Below are positions 1-10,419 of a stretch of 64,000 nucleotides of DNA, piece after piece. Position numbers and translations under genes: made by a program. The notes beneath the pieces were generated by a model. It saw only the letters and a program-made list of their open reading frames with translations. It was not told the origin of the DNA and searched no databases. Each line of letters begins with the position of its first letter. Position 1 is the first letter of the stretch. This DNA is from Diospyros lotus (lineage: Eukaryota > Streptophyta > Magnoliopsida > Ericales > Ebenaceae): positions 16,128,058-16,192,057 of the forward strand of contig NC_068345.1 in the NCBI RefSeq assembly GCF_014633365.1, read 5' to 3'.

Positions 1-1402
1 GATGGGGCCCTCTCCCTTAACCGTGTAACAACTTGATTCTAACCAACCTACTGGTCCACTTAGCGCCTAGGGCTACAGCCGAAATGAACTTACAATTTAA
101 AGGTTTTAATTAGCAAAAATTTTTAAAAACAACTCTTAGTAAACTGCCTATGTGACAAGAAGCCTCATGCTTCGATGCCACTGTACGGGGTCTAGGAAGA
201 TAGATCTCTAATATAAGGTGGTTATTGGATATGATCTGAATCATACGAAGGTAGGTGAGTACGTAGGATGGGATCTATCAACCTTCGTAAGAATCACAAA
301 AGGTATATGCATTATGTGAATGATCAAGTCACAAATCAAGAAGTCATTGGCCAACGCAGATAATTGAGAATAATAAGAGTTATTAATTCATCTGTAGGAG
401 CTGTGGACTTTGCATTCGTACACAGTGTGTTGGTTATTGGAGGTTTGACATTTCACCATATTTCTAGACCATATTGGGGCATTATGATAGTGGGATCGAA
501 TAGCACTGGAACTCGTCGCAAAAAGATTCATCACAAGTATTGTTTGCATTTCATTATGATATGGGGGCCATGATACGTTACTAAACGTCAATCTTAGTCT
601 AAGGGCAAGATGGTAATTTTGGTCATGTGATGATATAAATTACGAATGTTAATCAAAGAGTTTGATCTGGAGTAGGATTCTTTAATTGCCCATTGCAATC
701 TTCATAGTGAACCTATAAGGTCATACACAAACAAAAAGAAGCTTTATACAAAATTCAATGGGACAGGAAAATGTTTTGGTCCAGATGAAATTGTGGGTCT
801 TTTAGGCGAACTAGCACTAGCGAAAAAGTCCACAGGATGTCTAGAATGAAAATAGGACAGAAACCGGCAAAGGGCAACCTGCGACGTGACCCGAGATGGG
901 CCTAGGCACAACCCTTGCTAGGTTGGTCGCGGCCTAGCACGTCCAAAACATGCTAGTACTTGGTGTCCAACCCTAGTTTGACTAGGGTTTGGTTTTCTCC
1001 CCTATTTAAGGTCATGAATAGCCTTTGCCTTTGAGGAACAACTTTTGAGAAAAGCTGGAATTGCTTCCAAGGAAGTTGAAAAGAGTTTTCAAGAGGCTAA
1101 AGGCGGTGGATCTTGCATTCTTGGTGCAAGAAAATCCAAGGGGCGTGCTCTTTGACATTTATAGAGCTTCTTCTTTGGTGTGGATCACTTATAGAGGGTA
1201 GGTGACACCTCGAGGAACAAAGATTCAACTTTTCACACGTCGAATAACTAAAGGCTGGTTCATCATTCTTTAATTTATATTCATAAAAGATTACATACAT
1301 GCAAACTAGATCTAGTCTTTTTAGGGTTCATGATTGGCTAAAGAGTTTGGTTGGTAAAAAAATTTTAAATTTTTGTTGCGTTTTGTTCTATGAAACCCAA
1401 CA
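1..1402 (+). repeat. Probable long LTR (3' part), truncated by window edge
   Basis: Non-coding, no credible reading frame. Its right end finishes in CCAACA at 1402 and abuts a copia gag reading frame on the opposite strand, so it behaves as the end of an LTR inserted into that gag. Short stretches near 536-600 resemble 25160-25560, suggesting a shared long-LTR family also seen inside the gypsy at 21.4-27.6 kb. The left end was not located and may lie outside the window. Family assignment is inference. Confidence 0.4.
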
Positions 1403-1720
1403 ATTGTGTCACTAATCTCTAGTAGCATTGAGTTCCAAAGCTAGAACATGACCAAAGAGTCCTCTTCATCCCAGGTTGCATACGTAGGATCATCCTCCTT
1501 AGGCTCAGTTGAAAGTAGGTGACTCAACTTTCTTTTACCCTTCAAAAATGTTCGAATCAACTGAGACCACTTCAAGTAATTCCTTCCCTTCAGCCTGTAG
1601 GCTGCCTGGATGCTCTCTAGGTCCCCCCTTGAGGTTGCACCATTACTTCCAGCAAAAGGAACCTTTGTTGTGGTACTAGAGTCAGTTGAATCCGTTGGTA
1701 GTTATGTAATTGGATTGAAT
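1403..1720 (-). pseudogene. Copia gag N-terminal fragment (broken)
   Basis: On the minus strand a frame from about 1697 to 1403 reads as a copia-type gag of the UBN2/DUF4219 class: a Thr/Ser-rich N-terminus, then NYLKWSQLIRTFLKGKRKL and the spaced motif W-DEEDSLVM ending at EISDTI. These segments match the conserved gag core in order. There is one in-frame stop (a Trp codon reading as TAG), a stop just upstream and no in-frame ATG. The frame is cut at 1402 by the LTR-like sequence. It belongs with the LTR at 1789-2017, which lies 5' of it on the same strand. Confidence 0.7.
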
Positions 1721-1788
1721 ATCAATAGAGGCCACAAAAATCAAAAGCCACAAAGAACGGTGATGAACTTCCTAAGGCTCTACTACCA

Positions 1789-2017
1789 TGTCAAAAGTGG
1801 TCAAATATTCAATCTTATTCCCCCTGTAAGGTTGCATGAATATACAAAATGTTCTACCACAATAGGCAGTTTCCTAATCTAGATTTGGAAATATATACAA
1901 TCTAGGATACAACTAGAACATATAATCAAGATATGATATCCTAGGAGATTTAGCACAGAAATATAGAAAGATAGATCAAGCATATCAGTCCCAAAATATG
2001 CTAAAGAAATTCTAACA
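1789..2017 (-). repeat. Copia 5' LTR (minus-oriented)
   Basis: About 229 bp, starting TGTTAGAATTTC on the minus strand (at 2017) and ending TTTTGACA (at 1789). It is followed 3' by a degenerate primer-binding site (TGGTAGTAGAGCC, compare TGGTATCAGAGC, complementary to initiator tRNA-Met) and then the gag fragment. The order LTR, PBS, gag fits a copia 5' end. The 3' half of the element is absent. Confidence 0.65.
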
Positions 2018-2144
2018 AATCTGCACGTCAAGAGGTAATCCTTTGTCATTCATCCATAATCTATTCCCTTGGAGAGATCCTTAAAGAATTTATGGTTAAA
2101 TTTTTTTATTTTTCCGCTGCACTTATGATCCGTAAATTCCTTCA
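2018..2144 (+). repeat. Long-LTR terminal fragment (empty-site paralogue of 26360-27021)
   Basis: From CACGTCAAGAGGTAATCC to CCGTAAATTCCTTCA this 120-bp stretch closely matches 26366-26466 joined to 26997-27021. The second copy is split by an RTE LINE, so this copy shows the sequence before that insertion. Its right end abuts gypsy reverse-transcriptase coding sequence at 2145, consistent with the end of an LTR inserted into pol. Confidence 0.65.
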
Positions 2145-4479
2145 TAATGCCTCTGCCACATTTCAAGATTTGATGAATCACATCTTTAACCCTTACTTGA
2201 GGAAATTCATCCTTGAGTTTTCAATAATATCCTCATATACAACCCATCTTTTGACAAACACTTAATCCACTTGAGGGCAGCATTTGAAATACTTAGATCC
2301 AATCAATTGTTTGTGAAGAGGTCCAAATATACCTTTGCTCAGAAAAAAGGGGAATATTTAGGCCACATAATCACTAAAGAAGGGGTGAGTACAGATCCTA
2401 AAAAGATTGCAGCTATGTTGGAGTGGTTGAGGCCACAAACTATCAAAGAGTTGAGAGGATTCCTAGGCCTAACCAGATATTACAGGAGAGTCATCAAGAA
2501 TTATGGAATTATAAGCAGGCCATTAACTAACCTACTTAAGAAGAATAGTTTCTGCTGGAACACTAATGCGGAGGAAGCATTTCAAGCCTTAAAAGGGGCC
2601 ATGAACTAGGCTCCTATATTGGCCTTACCTGACTTTTCAAAGCCTTTCATTTTGAGGACAGATGCATGTGAAACTGCGGTAGATGCTGTGTTGGTACCAG
2701 ATGGTAAACCCTTGGCCTTTTTTAGCCAAGCCTTAGCCCCAAAACACTTGGGACTAAGCATCTATGACAAAGAGTTGATAACAGTATTGATGGCTGTTGA
2801 CAAATGGAGGTCTAACCAAGAGGGAAACCAATTCATGATCAGAACTGACCATGAAGCCTCAAATTCATGATGTGACAGAGGCTGCACACAGCTGCAAAGG
2901 AAAAGAATGACTAAGTTGCTAGGGTTTGACTATACAATACAGTACCGGAAAGTAAAAAGAAAGCACAGCGACAGATGCACTATCAAGGAAAGAGGAAAAG
3001 CGGACCTATCAAGCTATCTTAGCAGTAGTGACTGACTGGGTGAAGGAAATTACAGCAAGCTATGAGCAAACCACTTGGGAAAAAGATTTCATGACTCAGT
3101 TAGCAATTCAACTTGCTAATCAGAAGGGTTACACCTTGATAGTTGGATTACTCAGTCATAAAGAAAGGCTGGTGATAGGAGAAGACAACTAGCTTAAGAA
3201 GAGAATCCTGCAATCATTGCACAACTCACCAATACGAGGGCATTCCAAGTTAAATGTCACTTACCACAAAGGCAATTGTTTTACTGGCCAGGACTCAAAC
3301 ATGATGTGACCACATATGTGCTAGGGTGCCCTATCTGTCAGAGCTGCAAGCATGAACAGGTGCCTTACCATGGCCTCCTGCAGCCTCTTGACATACCAGC
3401 ACAAGCCTGGGAGCAGATTTCAATAGACTTCATAGAAGGATTACCTTAGTTAGAGGGAAGGGATGTTATACTGGTAATGGTGGACAAATTGACGAAATTT
3501 GGCCATTTCTTAGGTTTAGTCCATCCCTTCATAGCCCCCTGAGGTAGCTAGACTACTGCTGGACTCACTTGTTAAGATTCATGGACTGCCATTGTGCATT
3601 ATCTCGGACAAGGACAAAATATTCACTAGTAACTTTTGGAAGGAACTATTCAAGAATTTGGGGGTGGGATTATATATGTTAATGGCCTATCACCCAGAGA
3701 TTGATGGGCAAATAAAATAAGTAAACCAACGTCTAGAAACTTACCTCTGGTGCATTTGTTTTTCTAAACCAAAAAGTTGGAACAAGTAGCTATCACTAGC
3801 CCAATGGTGGTATAACTCTAATTTTCATAGCTCTTTGTAGAGAACCCCATTTGAGGCCCTCTTTGGTTATAAACCACCCCTAATACCTGCTATCATGCAA
3901 TACTCAAGTGCTGAAATTGTGGCGGATCAATACTTACAACAGACGCAAGAGGCACTGTAGGTGATTAAAAAGAAACTAAACCTAAAACAAAACAGGATGA
4001 AACAGATGGGAGATAGAAGGAGGAGTGAGAGATCTTTTGAGGTAGGTGACAAGGTTTATTTGAAGGTCAAATGGTTCCAACAACAAATGTTCTCAACGGT
4101 ACTGCGGTCCATTTCTTATAGTGGCCAAGGTCGGGAAGGTGGCATATAGATTGCAGCTACCAAATAGAGTGATGATTCACCTGGTTTTTCGCGTCTCTCT
4201 GTTGAAGAAATCTGTGGGACCTACTGACTCACTAGCTTGGATCTTCCTCATATGGCAAAAGACTTAACAGTGAATGTGGAGCCCCTAGCGGTCCTGGAGA
4301 AGAGGGTGATCTACCAAAATTCCCTGCCCCTAACCCAAGTCTTGGTGCAATGGACCCACCTACCCTTTGATCATGTAACGTAGGAGTACTTGCTCGACCT
4401 CTTCAAGCAATTTCCTCTGGTTGACCATATTTCGTAATTTCTTGGGGACAAGAAATGTTTCGGGGGATAGGGGGGTAAT
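2145..4479 (+). pseudogene. Ty3/gypsy pol remnant (RT, RNase H, integrase)
   Basis: Plus-strand gypsy polyprotein remnant beginning inside reverse transcriptase (ATFQDLMNHIF; the catalytic F-DDIL motif reads FFNNIL). RT thumb/connection with GEYLGHIIT and RGFLGLTRYYRR lies at 2340-2500. RNase H starts near 2619 (LRTDACETAVDAVL, KHLGLSIYDKEL), cut short near 2870. Integrase follows in pieces: zinc-binding region about 3190-3350 with CPICQSCK, catalytic core 3410-3720 (SIDFIEGLP, SDKDKIF), C-terminal region to 4200 with RRRSERSFEVGDKVYLK. A tail at 4310-4435 resembles the C-terminal chromodomain-like extension. Multiple stops and frameshifts; gag, protease and the RT fingers are missing. It belongs to the same general family as the element at 39.3-44.8 kb. 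Confidence 0.85.
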
Positions 4480-4797
4480 TGTCACATTCCTAGGGGCAGG
4501 ATAGTAATTGTGTTCCTTCTTATGCTTGTTGCTTGTACTTAGTTGTTAAGGCGGTTGTGCTTACCGGATTGTACACTTCGGATACTTGTATTGCTGAGGC
4601 TATAAATAAGCCATAGCTAGAGGATAGGGATCATCATGTGTAATAAATTGAATCCTTTCCCTCCATTTTTCTGTTATCTCTCTCTCTCACATTCTGCCTC
4701 CTTCCTTTCTTGCTATTTTCCCTCGCTTTCAATCTGAGTCTCCCTCCAAATTCTCTCTAATTCTCAATTATACCTAAATCAACCCCTTGTTAGATCC
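4480..4797 (+). repeat. 3' LTR of the gypsy remnant (end uncertain)
   Basis: Begins TGTCACATTCCTAGG right after a purine-rich tract (GGGGGATAGGGGGG), the expected polypurine-tract/LTR junction. It contains a TATA-like GCTATAAATAAGCC and a CT-rich 3' part, like the other gypsy LTRs here. No terminal GACA was found, so the right boundary is approximate and probably truncated by the next repeat. Confidence 0.6.
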
Positions 4798-5358
4798 AAG
4801 GATCCGGCACATAATTTCTACACAACTTTCATAAACACAAAAAAGAGGCACTAAATCTAGTTCAAAGGACTGCCACAAGACAGAAACAAGCAGCGGATCA
4901 ACAACCAATACAACAACATAAGCGTTAGAGATTACCTCTGAACCAAACATGTTGTAATAAACCCTTTTCCACAAATAATACAACAAAAGACTAACAGAAT
5001 ATCAGATCACAGCCTTAGGGATTCCAGAAATCACCAGATCACAATCCAGGAATTCCAGATCTGCAGAACAGAACGCAGCAGATCACACCAGCTTCAACCA
5101 GTAGATGGCAGATCAGATAGCAGCAGATTGCTCCAGTCTCAACCAGCAGATCAGACCAGAGATCCAGAGAAGATCAGATCGAGCAAGATCGGACCAAAGA
5201 TCCAGAAAATATCAGATTGCCCAGATCACAGCTCCTGACCTAAATGAAAGATAAAATCCTCAGACCAAGAGGATACAGTCCTAGACAACATTTGATGACT
5301 GAATTACACCAAATCTGCTCCAATTCTTCAGATTCACCCCTCAATGTCTCTGATACCA
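4798..5358 (-). other. Copia 5' leader, AGATC-rich, no coding sequence
   Basis: Lies between an LTR/PBS (minus strand) at 5345-5564 and the end of the gypsy LTR. Between about 5020 and 5240 it is saturated with AGATC/CAGATCA-type words, a low-complexity tract. No gag frame is recognisable; the element seems to retain only its LTR, PBS and leader. Confidence 0.45.
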
Positions 5359-5564
5359 TGAAAGAAGGTATACAGAATTGAAAGAGCATGAAGAGAGGAA
5401 AAAGAGAAATTAGAGGGAAAAATAACTGTTCAAACTATTAAACTAGGGTTACAAGTCCTTATATCAAAACACTATAACTGCTATGTACAAGCTACCTATG
5501 GTAGGTACAATGTACAACTAGTCTATACAGCACACTTAATACAAGCTAATATGAATTCTCAACA
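5359..5564 (-). repeat. Copia 5' LTR with initiator-Met PBS
   Basis: About 206 bp, TGTTGAGAATTC at 5564 to CTTCTTTCA at 5359 on the minus strand. Immediately 3' (5358 downward) is TGGTATCAGAGA, a near-perfect primer-binding site for initiator tRNA-Met. No matching second LTR was found nearby. Confidence 0.7.
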
Positions 5565-5694
5565 CTGATAGAATGATATTCTGTATTCAGGCTGCAAAAA
5601 TAAATAAATAAAGAACAAATATATTAATTATATCTTCTAAAATATTTCCTATCTTGTTCCGCATTAGAAACACTAGAAAAAGAAAGAGAATAGA

Positions 5695-5847
5695 AGAAAG
5701 GGGGCAAGCTGCAGCCTGCAGAAGGCCAGCACTTGTTGCAGGAAGCTGCTACTAGCTCTGGAGATAAGAGTAATTACACTTGGAGTGGGGTCTAAAATTA
5801 GAAAAGATGGAGATCAACGTTTGCTGAACTATAAGATAGGAGAGAAG
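5695..5847 (+). repeat. Left half of duplicated host segment (copy 1)
   Basis: This stretch, continued at 7390-7440 after the retroelement, aligns with 7690-7890. Shared blocks include GGCAAGCTGCAGC, TACACTTGGAG, GGGGTCTAAAATT, GAAAAGATGGAGAT and CATAGACAGCTCAAGAAG. The second copy is uninterrupted and so shows the pre-insertion site. Function of the duplicated segment is unknown. Confidence 0.75.
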
Positions 5848-5905
5848 TGTCAAGACCCTAGGGTAGTTAGAAGGGCCCTAACGTAATTAGTTTCCTTTGT
5901 TTGTT
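5848..5905 (+). repeat. Truncated 5' LTR of gag-only element
   Basis: The first 55-58 bases (TGTCAAGACCCTAGGG onward) match the start of the 3' LTR at 7043 with four or so substitutions, then the sequence switches abruptly to gag coding. The rest of the LTR, the PBS and the gag start are deleted. Confidence 0.8.
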
Positions 5906-5906
5906 G

Positions 5907-6760
5907 AGGCAGAGGAGGATAATTGGGACCAAGGGATTGGCAGTAATCACTCCACCATTCCAGAGTCACAATTGGACATTCCCCTGTTTGAAAGAGAAAG
6001 ACCTCAGTGGTGGATTCGACGGTGCGAACGGGTGTTCTACCAACACCGAGTAGTGGAAAGGGAGAAAGTGAAAATGGCTGCAGCTTATTTGAATGGTGTT
6101 GCAGACGCTTGGTTCCAGAATTGGAGCTAGGGAAGGGTAGAATGGAGCTGGCCACAGTCTGTAAACGCCTTGTGTACTCGGTTTGGAGAAAGGCCCAAAA
6201 CTAATGTTGTCATAGGAGTTCCTAAGGCTGCTCATCAAGTAGTGCAAGGAGCAAATGTAGTAGCTATGGAAGGGGAAGGTGGAGTTCATGCAGCTCAGGA
6301 GGAATATGAGGCTGATGACATACTAAGAACGAGAATGATAGTTGCAAGGAAGAAGGACAATCCTGCTGAAAGTGAGTCCTTGGTGTACTCCAACCAACAG
6401 TAAGTAAAAGTCTTTCCACTTGAGGAGGCCCCTACTGAAGATATAGAAGGATCTAAACATATTGTTCCCTTGGTTTTGGCTGTGGAGAGGGCGGAGGAGT
6501 ACATGGAAGAAGAGATTGGGAAGGAGGAAGTGGAGGATGGCACTCAATTAGTTGGAAGCCTCCCAAGCACTCTTACTAGTGCTGAGACACTTGATGGTAT
6601 TGATCTTTGGAAGCAGCAGAAAAAGGAGCCAGAAAAGCCTCTTCACCAAATACTTGAGGAGAAGGAACAAGGAACGGCACCGAGCACACAAGATAAGACA
6701 ACAGTAACATTGCAACTAGAAGAGTTAGAGGTAATGCACAGATTTTAGCCTACAGAGAGG
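5907..6760 (+). pseudogene. Gag fragment plus unrecognised acidic region
   Basis: 5907-6130 encodes the core of a gypsy gag: LDIPLFERERPQWWIRRCERVF followed by AAAYLNGVADAWFQNW, matching the retrotransposon gag core (LFDG-NPRWWIRRCERIF, LAAAYLND-ADAWFQ). A stop follows. From about 6210 the conceptual protein (GVHAAQEEYEADDILRTRM, then Glu/Lys-rich stretches to 6748) no longer resembles gag or pol. It is conserved in the second copy near 53450-53830, with a roughly 190-bp difference. It has no zinc knuckle. The origin of the acidic part is unknown; a captured host segment is possible. Confidence 0.65.
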
Positions 6761-7042
6761 GTAGAAATCCTTCCCATGATTGAAAAGAATAGAGTGGTAG
6801 GACTGACAGTTCCTACGGAACCATTTTTAATGGCAATAAGGAAGAGGGGGATGGTTGAAGATGGTGCTGCAACAAGTCACAATGCTATTACTGTTGAGAG
6901 AAAAGAAAAAAAGGAAAAATCCTAGAAGGATAAAGACGGAAATAAGCAATAAACTGATAGAGAAAGTTGGGATTGGATGAATAAGAACGGCTCAATGGTA
7001 ATAAGTTTCTTGAGGACAAGAAACCCTTCAAGAAAAGGGGAT

Positions 7043-7384
7043 TGTCACGACCCTAGGGTAGTTAAAAGGGCCCTAATGTAATTAGTTTCCTTTGTTTTTT
7101 AGGAGTTATTTCTGTTATTCTGTTACAGCACATGAGGCTGTTATTCTAGATGTTTCTTTCAGTTGTATAGCCTATAAATAGGTTCAAGTATATAGAGAAA
7201 GGTATGCTGAAACAATATAATGAATTCATATTTTCCCTCCCTACTTTCTCTCTCTGGTTCTTTCCTTGCTCTCCCTCATTTCTCTTGATTTCTGAACTAT
7301 ATCTCCCTTCAATTCTTCTTTGTTTCACTCCCGAATTCTTCCCATTTCCTTCCTAGACCCTAGCTAAACCCTAGGGTCGTGACA
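7043..7384 (+). repeat. 3' LTR of gag-only element, copy 1
   Basis: 342 bp, bounded by long near-perfect terminal inverted repeats (TGTCACGACCCTAGGG and CCCTAGGGTCGTGACA). It has a TATA-like CCTATAAATAGG near 7170 and a CT-rich 3' half. Homologous to the LTR at 54028-54366. Confidence 0.9.
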
Positions 7385-9130
7385 AGAAGATCATAGACAG
7401 CTCAAGAAGCTGTTGCAACAGGACTCCTATGGATCTGTGGGAATCACATTATAGGAAGCTAATTTAGAAATTATTGGGGATTAAGAGGACTGCTTACAGA
7501 GCATGCTGAGTGGGGTTTTCAGCTGTCCCTTGCTCCTTCACCAACCAACAAGAGCATACACTGGCTTTCTATGTGAATTCTCTAGATGCCACCTCCTCCC
7601 TCATTCAGTCAGCTAAACAGAGAGATAAGCCTCTCAATTGGTCTCTAATGAAGCTGAGAATGCTGAGAGAGACACTGGGAAAAAAAGAGAAGAGAAGGAA
7701 GAGGCAAGCTGCAGCAGGCTGGTACTTGTTGCAGCAGATGATACTGCACTCTGCAGACAGAGTAACTACACTTGGAGGGGTCTAAAATTGGAAAAGATGG
7801 AGATTGTGGTAAGCTTAGCTATAAGACAGGAGAGAAGGCCATAGACAGCTCAAGAAGAAGCTGCAACGGGGTTTCTACTGATCCGTTTGAAGAAACCATA
7901 GGTTGTGAAAGGGCAAGTGTGTCTCTCCATTCTCCTCTATCTGATCATTGCATAGTTTATGAATATATCATGATATGTATTTAACTGCATTGAAGGATAG
8001 TGTGACATGGCAATACATGAGGTTTTAGCAGTGAAAAGCAACTGAACTGTGTTGCACTGTTGATGGGGTACTACGACAGAGAGCTACATTAGGGTGAAAT
8101 GGACTACCTTGTAAACATGAGCTTGGGAGCAATGCTTGCTGAACAAAACAGCTCATTCATTTGTGTGCTTATGTACCAGGGTACCTTGGCAGTTGACGGT
8201 TTGTGATTCAAAAGCTGACAACAGACTTAGCTCTGAAAGAGATAGTCCTACAGGGTGGCTGCAGATGAGTTTGGCTAGAATGGGACATGACAGTAGGTAG
8301 GGCTTCAAGGCTGCCATGCGTATGTGCAAAGAGGAGCCTATGTATGCAGACATGATTTTGGGCCTCTTGTTTGCTTGTATGAGTATGAAGCTTGAGGAGG
8401 GGACAGCAGGTCTCCCCTTCTGTGGTATATATAACCCTCCATTGATGTACATTTGTCATGAAAAGGTATATTTTTGTGTAAGATGTAGTTACTGAGTATA
8501 CTTTCTGGAAGTTTATTGAAGGCTACCCATGACAACATGTCCTGCAACTACAGCAGCAGCTGTAGCTTCCAACAAGCTTGCTGTAGCAAGTTAACTCCCA
8601 TGGTTCAGTTCCTAGGTGAGCCCCCACCAAGACATTTGAAGTTATTTACAAGTTTCAAAAGGTGGCATAAGCCTAAAACTCTTGCCAGTGTAGTCCTAAG
8701 TGGTGGAAACTAAACATGAACTTCAAAGAGGGTTGTTCGCAAATATGGACTGTGGTACCAACTCATGTCTACCTTGAAGAAAAGAGAGCTTGGGGAAACA
8801 GATTTAAGGGTATTTTGGGTCACTTAAATGGAACAAAACCAAGACAAGACTCCCCACTAGAGCTGTTTGAAGCTGATACAGTAGCTGGAAGGCATATCCT
8901 GCCAAGCCCACCTTCTTGAAAGGGCCCTACCCCACTTCAACTCCTAAGTCTATATTCACCTACAGCTGTAAAAACATAGGCCGGCATGGCTCTAAAGTGG
9001 AGGCGGCAAGATACAACACCGTGACAGACAAGATGCACAATCTTAACCCAGCTAATACTAAATCAAACCTCGGCATGAGCAAACATGAACAAGCACTCAA
9101 ACACTACTAATTAGGGTAACCAGAGTGGAT
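7385..9130. other. No recognised gene; holds host duplication copy 2
   Basis: 7690-7890 is the uninterrupted copy of the duplicated host segment described at 5695. A short frame at 7510-7785 is not recognisable. 8000-9130 has no convincing coding or repeat structure. The second exon expected for the thioredoxin-fold gene was looked for on the minus strand and not seen. Confidence 0.5.
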
Positions 9131-9132
9131 AG

Positions 9133-9426
9133 AGGGGGCTGCTCTGGGCCCTGAGGGCAATCACATCCAATGGAACTGCAACTGCAACTGCAACTGAAGC
9201 AATTAGTCAACTTGAACTTCAGGCAGCTGCTGCGGATATGGGCATTGAATGCGGGTCTCACGGGCGGTGTAAAGAGTTGGATCATGTTGTTCAGAGCTGG
9301 GAATGCAGGCAGCCACCATTGGCTGCGCTGCAGGGGGATGTCTCGCAAATTCTTAGGGCAGGATTGAATTGGAAAAAAAAAAAAAGCGCTATCCCACTGG
9401 TCCTGACAACAATCACACACCACTAA
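9133..9426 (+). CDS. Unrecognised short open frame
   Basis: After a stop at 9130-9132 the frame is open for about 97 codons and reads as a plausible soluble Ala/Gln-rich segment (AISQLELQAAAADMGIECG, later CKELDHVVQSWECRQPPL). The only ATG is at 9238. No family is recognised. A run of A near 9371 could be slippage or an RNA-derived tract. It could be a host exon, a transposon-captured fragment or chance; it overlaps no known element. Confidence 0.2.
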   Translation, partial: RGLLWALRAITSNGTATATATEAISQLELQAAAADMGIECGSHGRCKELDHVVQSWECRQPPLAALQGDVSQILRAGLNWKKKKSAIPLVLTTITHH

Positions 9427-9625
9427 CCAACATAGTCTTGCTTGAAATTTAAGCAAAATAATAACTGAACATGTCTAAATAGAACAAGGAAAAGGATGGA
9501 TACTATGCATGTTGAGATCATTATTCGTGTTTTAGAGTGAACAGGACAATAGATCCGAAAATTTCACAAGACAAAAAAGAAGCAAAGACCACAAGGGAAG
9601 AGAGTGTTAGATAGATAGATGGTAC

Positions 9626-10126
9626 CTCAGGCAGCCATTTTTCATTCTCAGCGTCCGCCATCACAATGCTTAGCCAATCGGAGTTCCTATTCTCTACTTC
9701 CAAGACGAAATTAAGCAAAGAATTGCAAAGCCTGCATTTGGGAGAGTAAAACTCAACGATTGTGGCTTCCTTTCCCCTCGCTAGGGCAGACGCTAGTGCA
9801 CATTGTTCGGCTTCTCCTTGTTCTTCAGGAGTCAACAACATCTTCTTTTTCGTTGTTTCTGAACTGTTTTGGGGGTTGATTTTGAGCTTGCCATGCAGGT
9901 GGAATGGGGGGATTTGGTTCCACGGAAGTTGAAGTTGGGATTTTGAAATTGAATTCGCAAAATTGAAAGCCAAGGATCCAAGAATTTGAAGAGATTTGAA
10001 TAGCCAAGGAGTAGTGTCGTCGGGGTTGCAGGAGGAGGAACTTGAGGTTTGAGTCTGGTTGGGACCAGGGGCAACCCCCCATGGCCATGTCAAGCAAAAC
10101 AAAGGACGTTTGGGGACAGAATCCAT
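9626..10126 (-). CDS. Thioredoxin-fold protein, first coding exon
   Basis: Minus-strand exon of exactly 167 codons, from ATG at 10126 to a GT donor after CCTGAG (donor at 9625-9624), phase 0. Residues 1-95 are Ser/Pro/Asn-rich with few acidic residues, which would fit an organelle transit region (inference). Residues 118-145 contain [18 protein letters not shown], a thioredoxin-like beta strand and active-site loop with a CxxC motif (Cys131, Cys134) in place of the classical WCGPC. The exon ends shortly after [12 protein letters not shown]. The downstream exon carrying the rest of the fold was not found in the window, so the gene is incomplete here, by insertion, truncation or a very long intron. 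Upstream are a CT-rich tract (10143-10170) and then a gypsy LTR from about 10.42 kb. Confidence 0.75.
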
Positions 10127-10142
10127 GTAACGTTGAGTCCAG

Positions 10143-10170
10143 CTCTCTCTCTCTCTCTGTCTCTCTCTCG
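10143..10170. repeat. CT/GA microsatellite upstream of thioredoxin-fold gene
   Basis: Imperfect (CT)n with one G interruption, just 5' of the ATG at 10126. On the gene's strand it is a GA tract, a frequent feature of plant 5' UTRs and promoters. Confidence 0.7.
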
Positions 10171-10419
10171 GGTAATAAACCTACTTGACGAACAAAAGTT
10201 GGAAGAATAATGAATGGAGGACGGCTCGAAAATACATGATATATTCATTATTATTTGGACCGTATATATCCATTGGGCCAGGGCCACAGCGTGGCACCAA
10301 GTCAATCCCAGATTAGATCTTAGCTCAAAAAATTCGAATAACCTTTCTATATTCGCGTCGGTAACTAATCCTATCAACTCTGAGCAACTCGCATGTTGAT
10401 CCTCAAACAATTCCTAATT

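Larger units (their letters stand above)
5848..7384 (+). mobile_element. Non-autonomous gag-only gypsy derivative, copy 1
   Basis: A 1537-bp element flanked by perfect 5-bp duplications AGAAG (5843-5847 and 7385-7389). It has a truncated 5' LTR (about 5848-5905), a short gag-derived region, an acidic region of unknown origin, a polypurine tract and a full 3' LTR (7043-7384). No protease, RT, RNase H or integrase is present. A second copy with the same gag-to-LTR organisation lies at 53215-54366, so lack of pol is a family property, not one local deletion. Mobilisation would need enzymes from a related gypsy element (inference). Confidence 0.8.

Noticed and set aside
388..1300. Short frames on both strands in the first 1.3 kb
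   Set aside because: Inside a non-coding LTR-like segment; no conserved motif.
2145..4479. Possible endogenous pararetrovirus (caulimovirid) RT
   Set aside because: RT is followed by an integrase with zinc-binding and catalytic core and then an LTR, which is Ty3/gypsy order; no movement or coat protein is seen.
8153..8547. Overlapping minus-strand open frames of 70-99 codons
   Set aside because: They overlap each other in different frames, show no family features and lie in sequence without splice or repeat structure; treated as chance.
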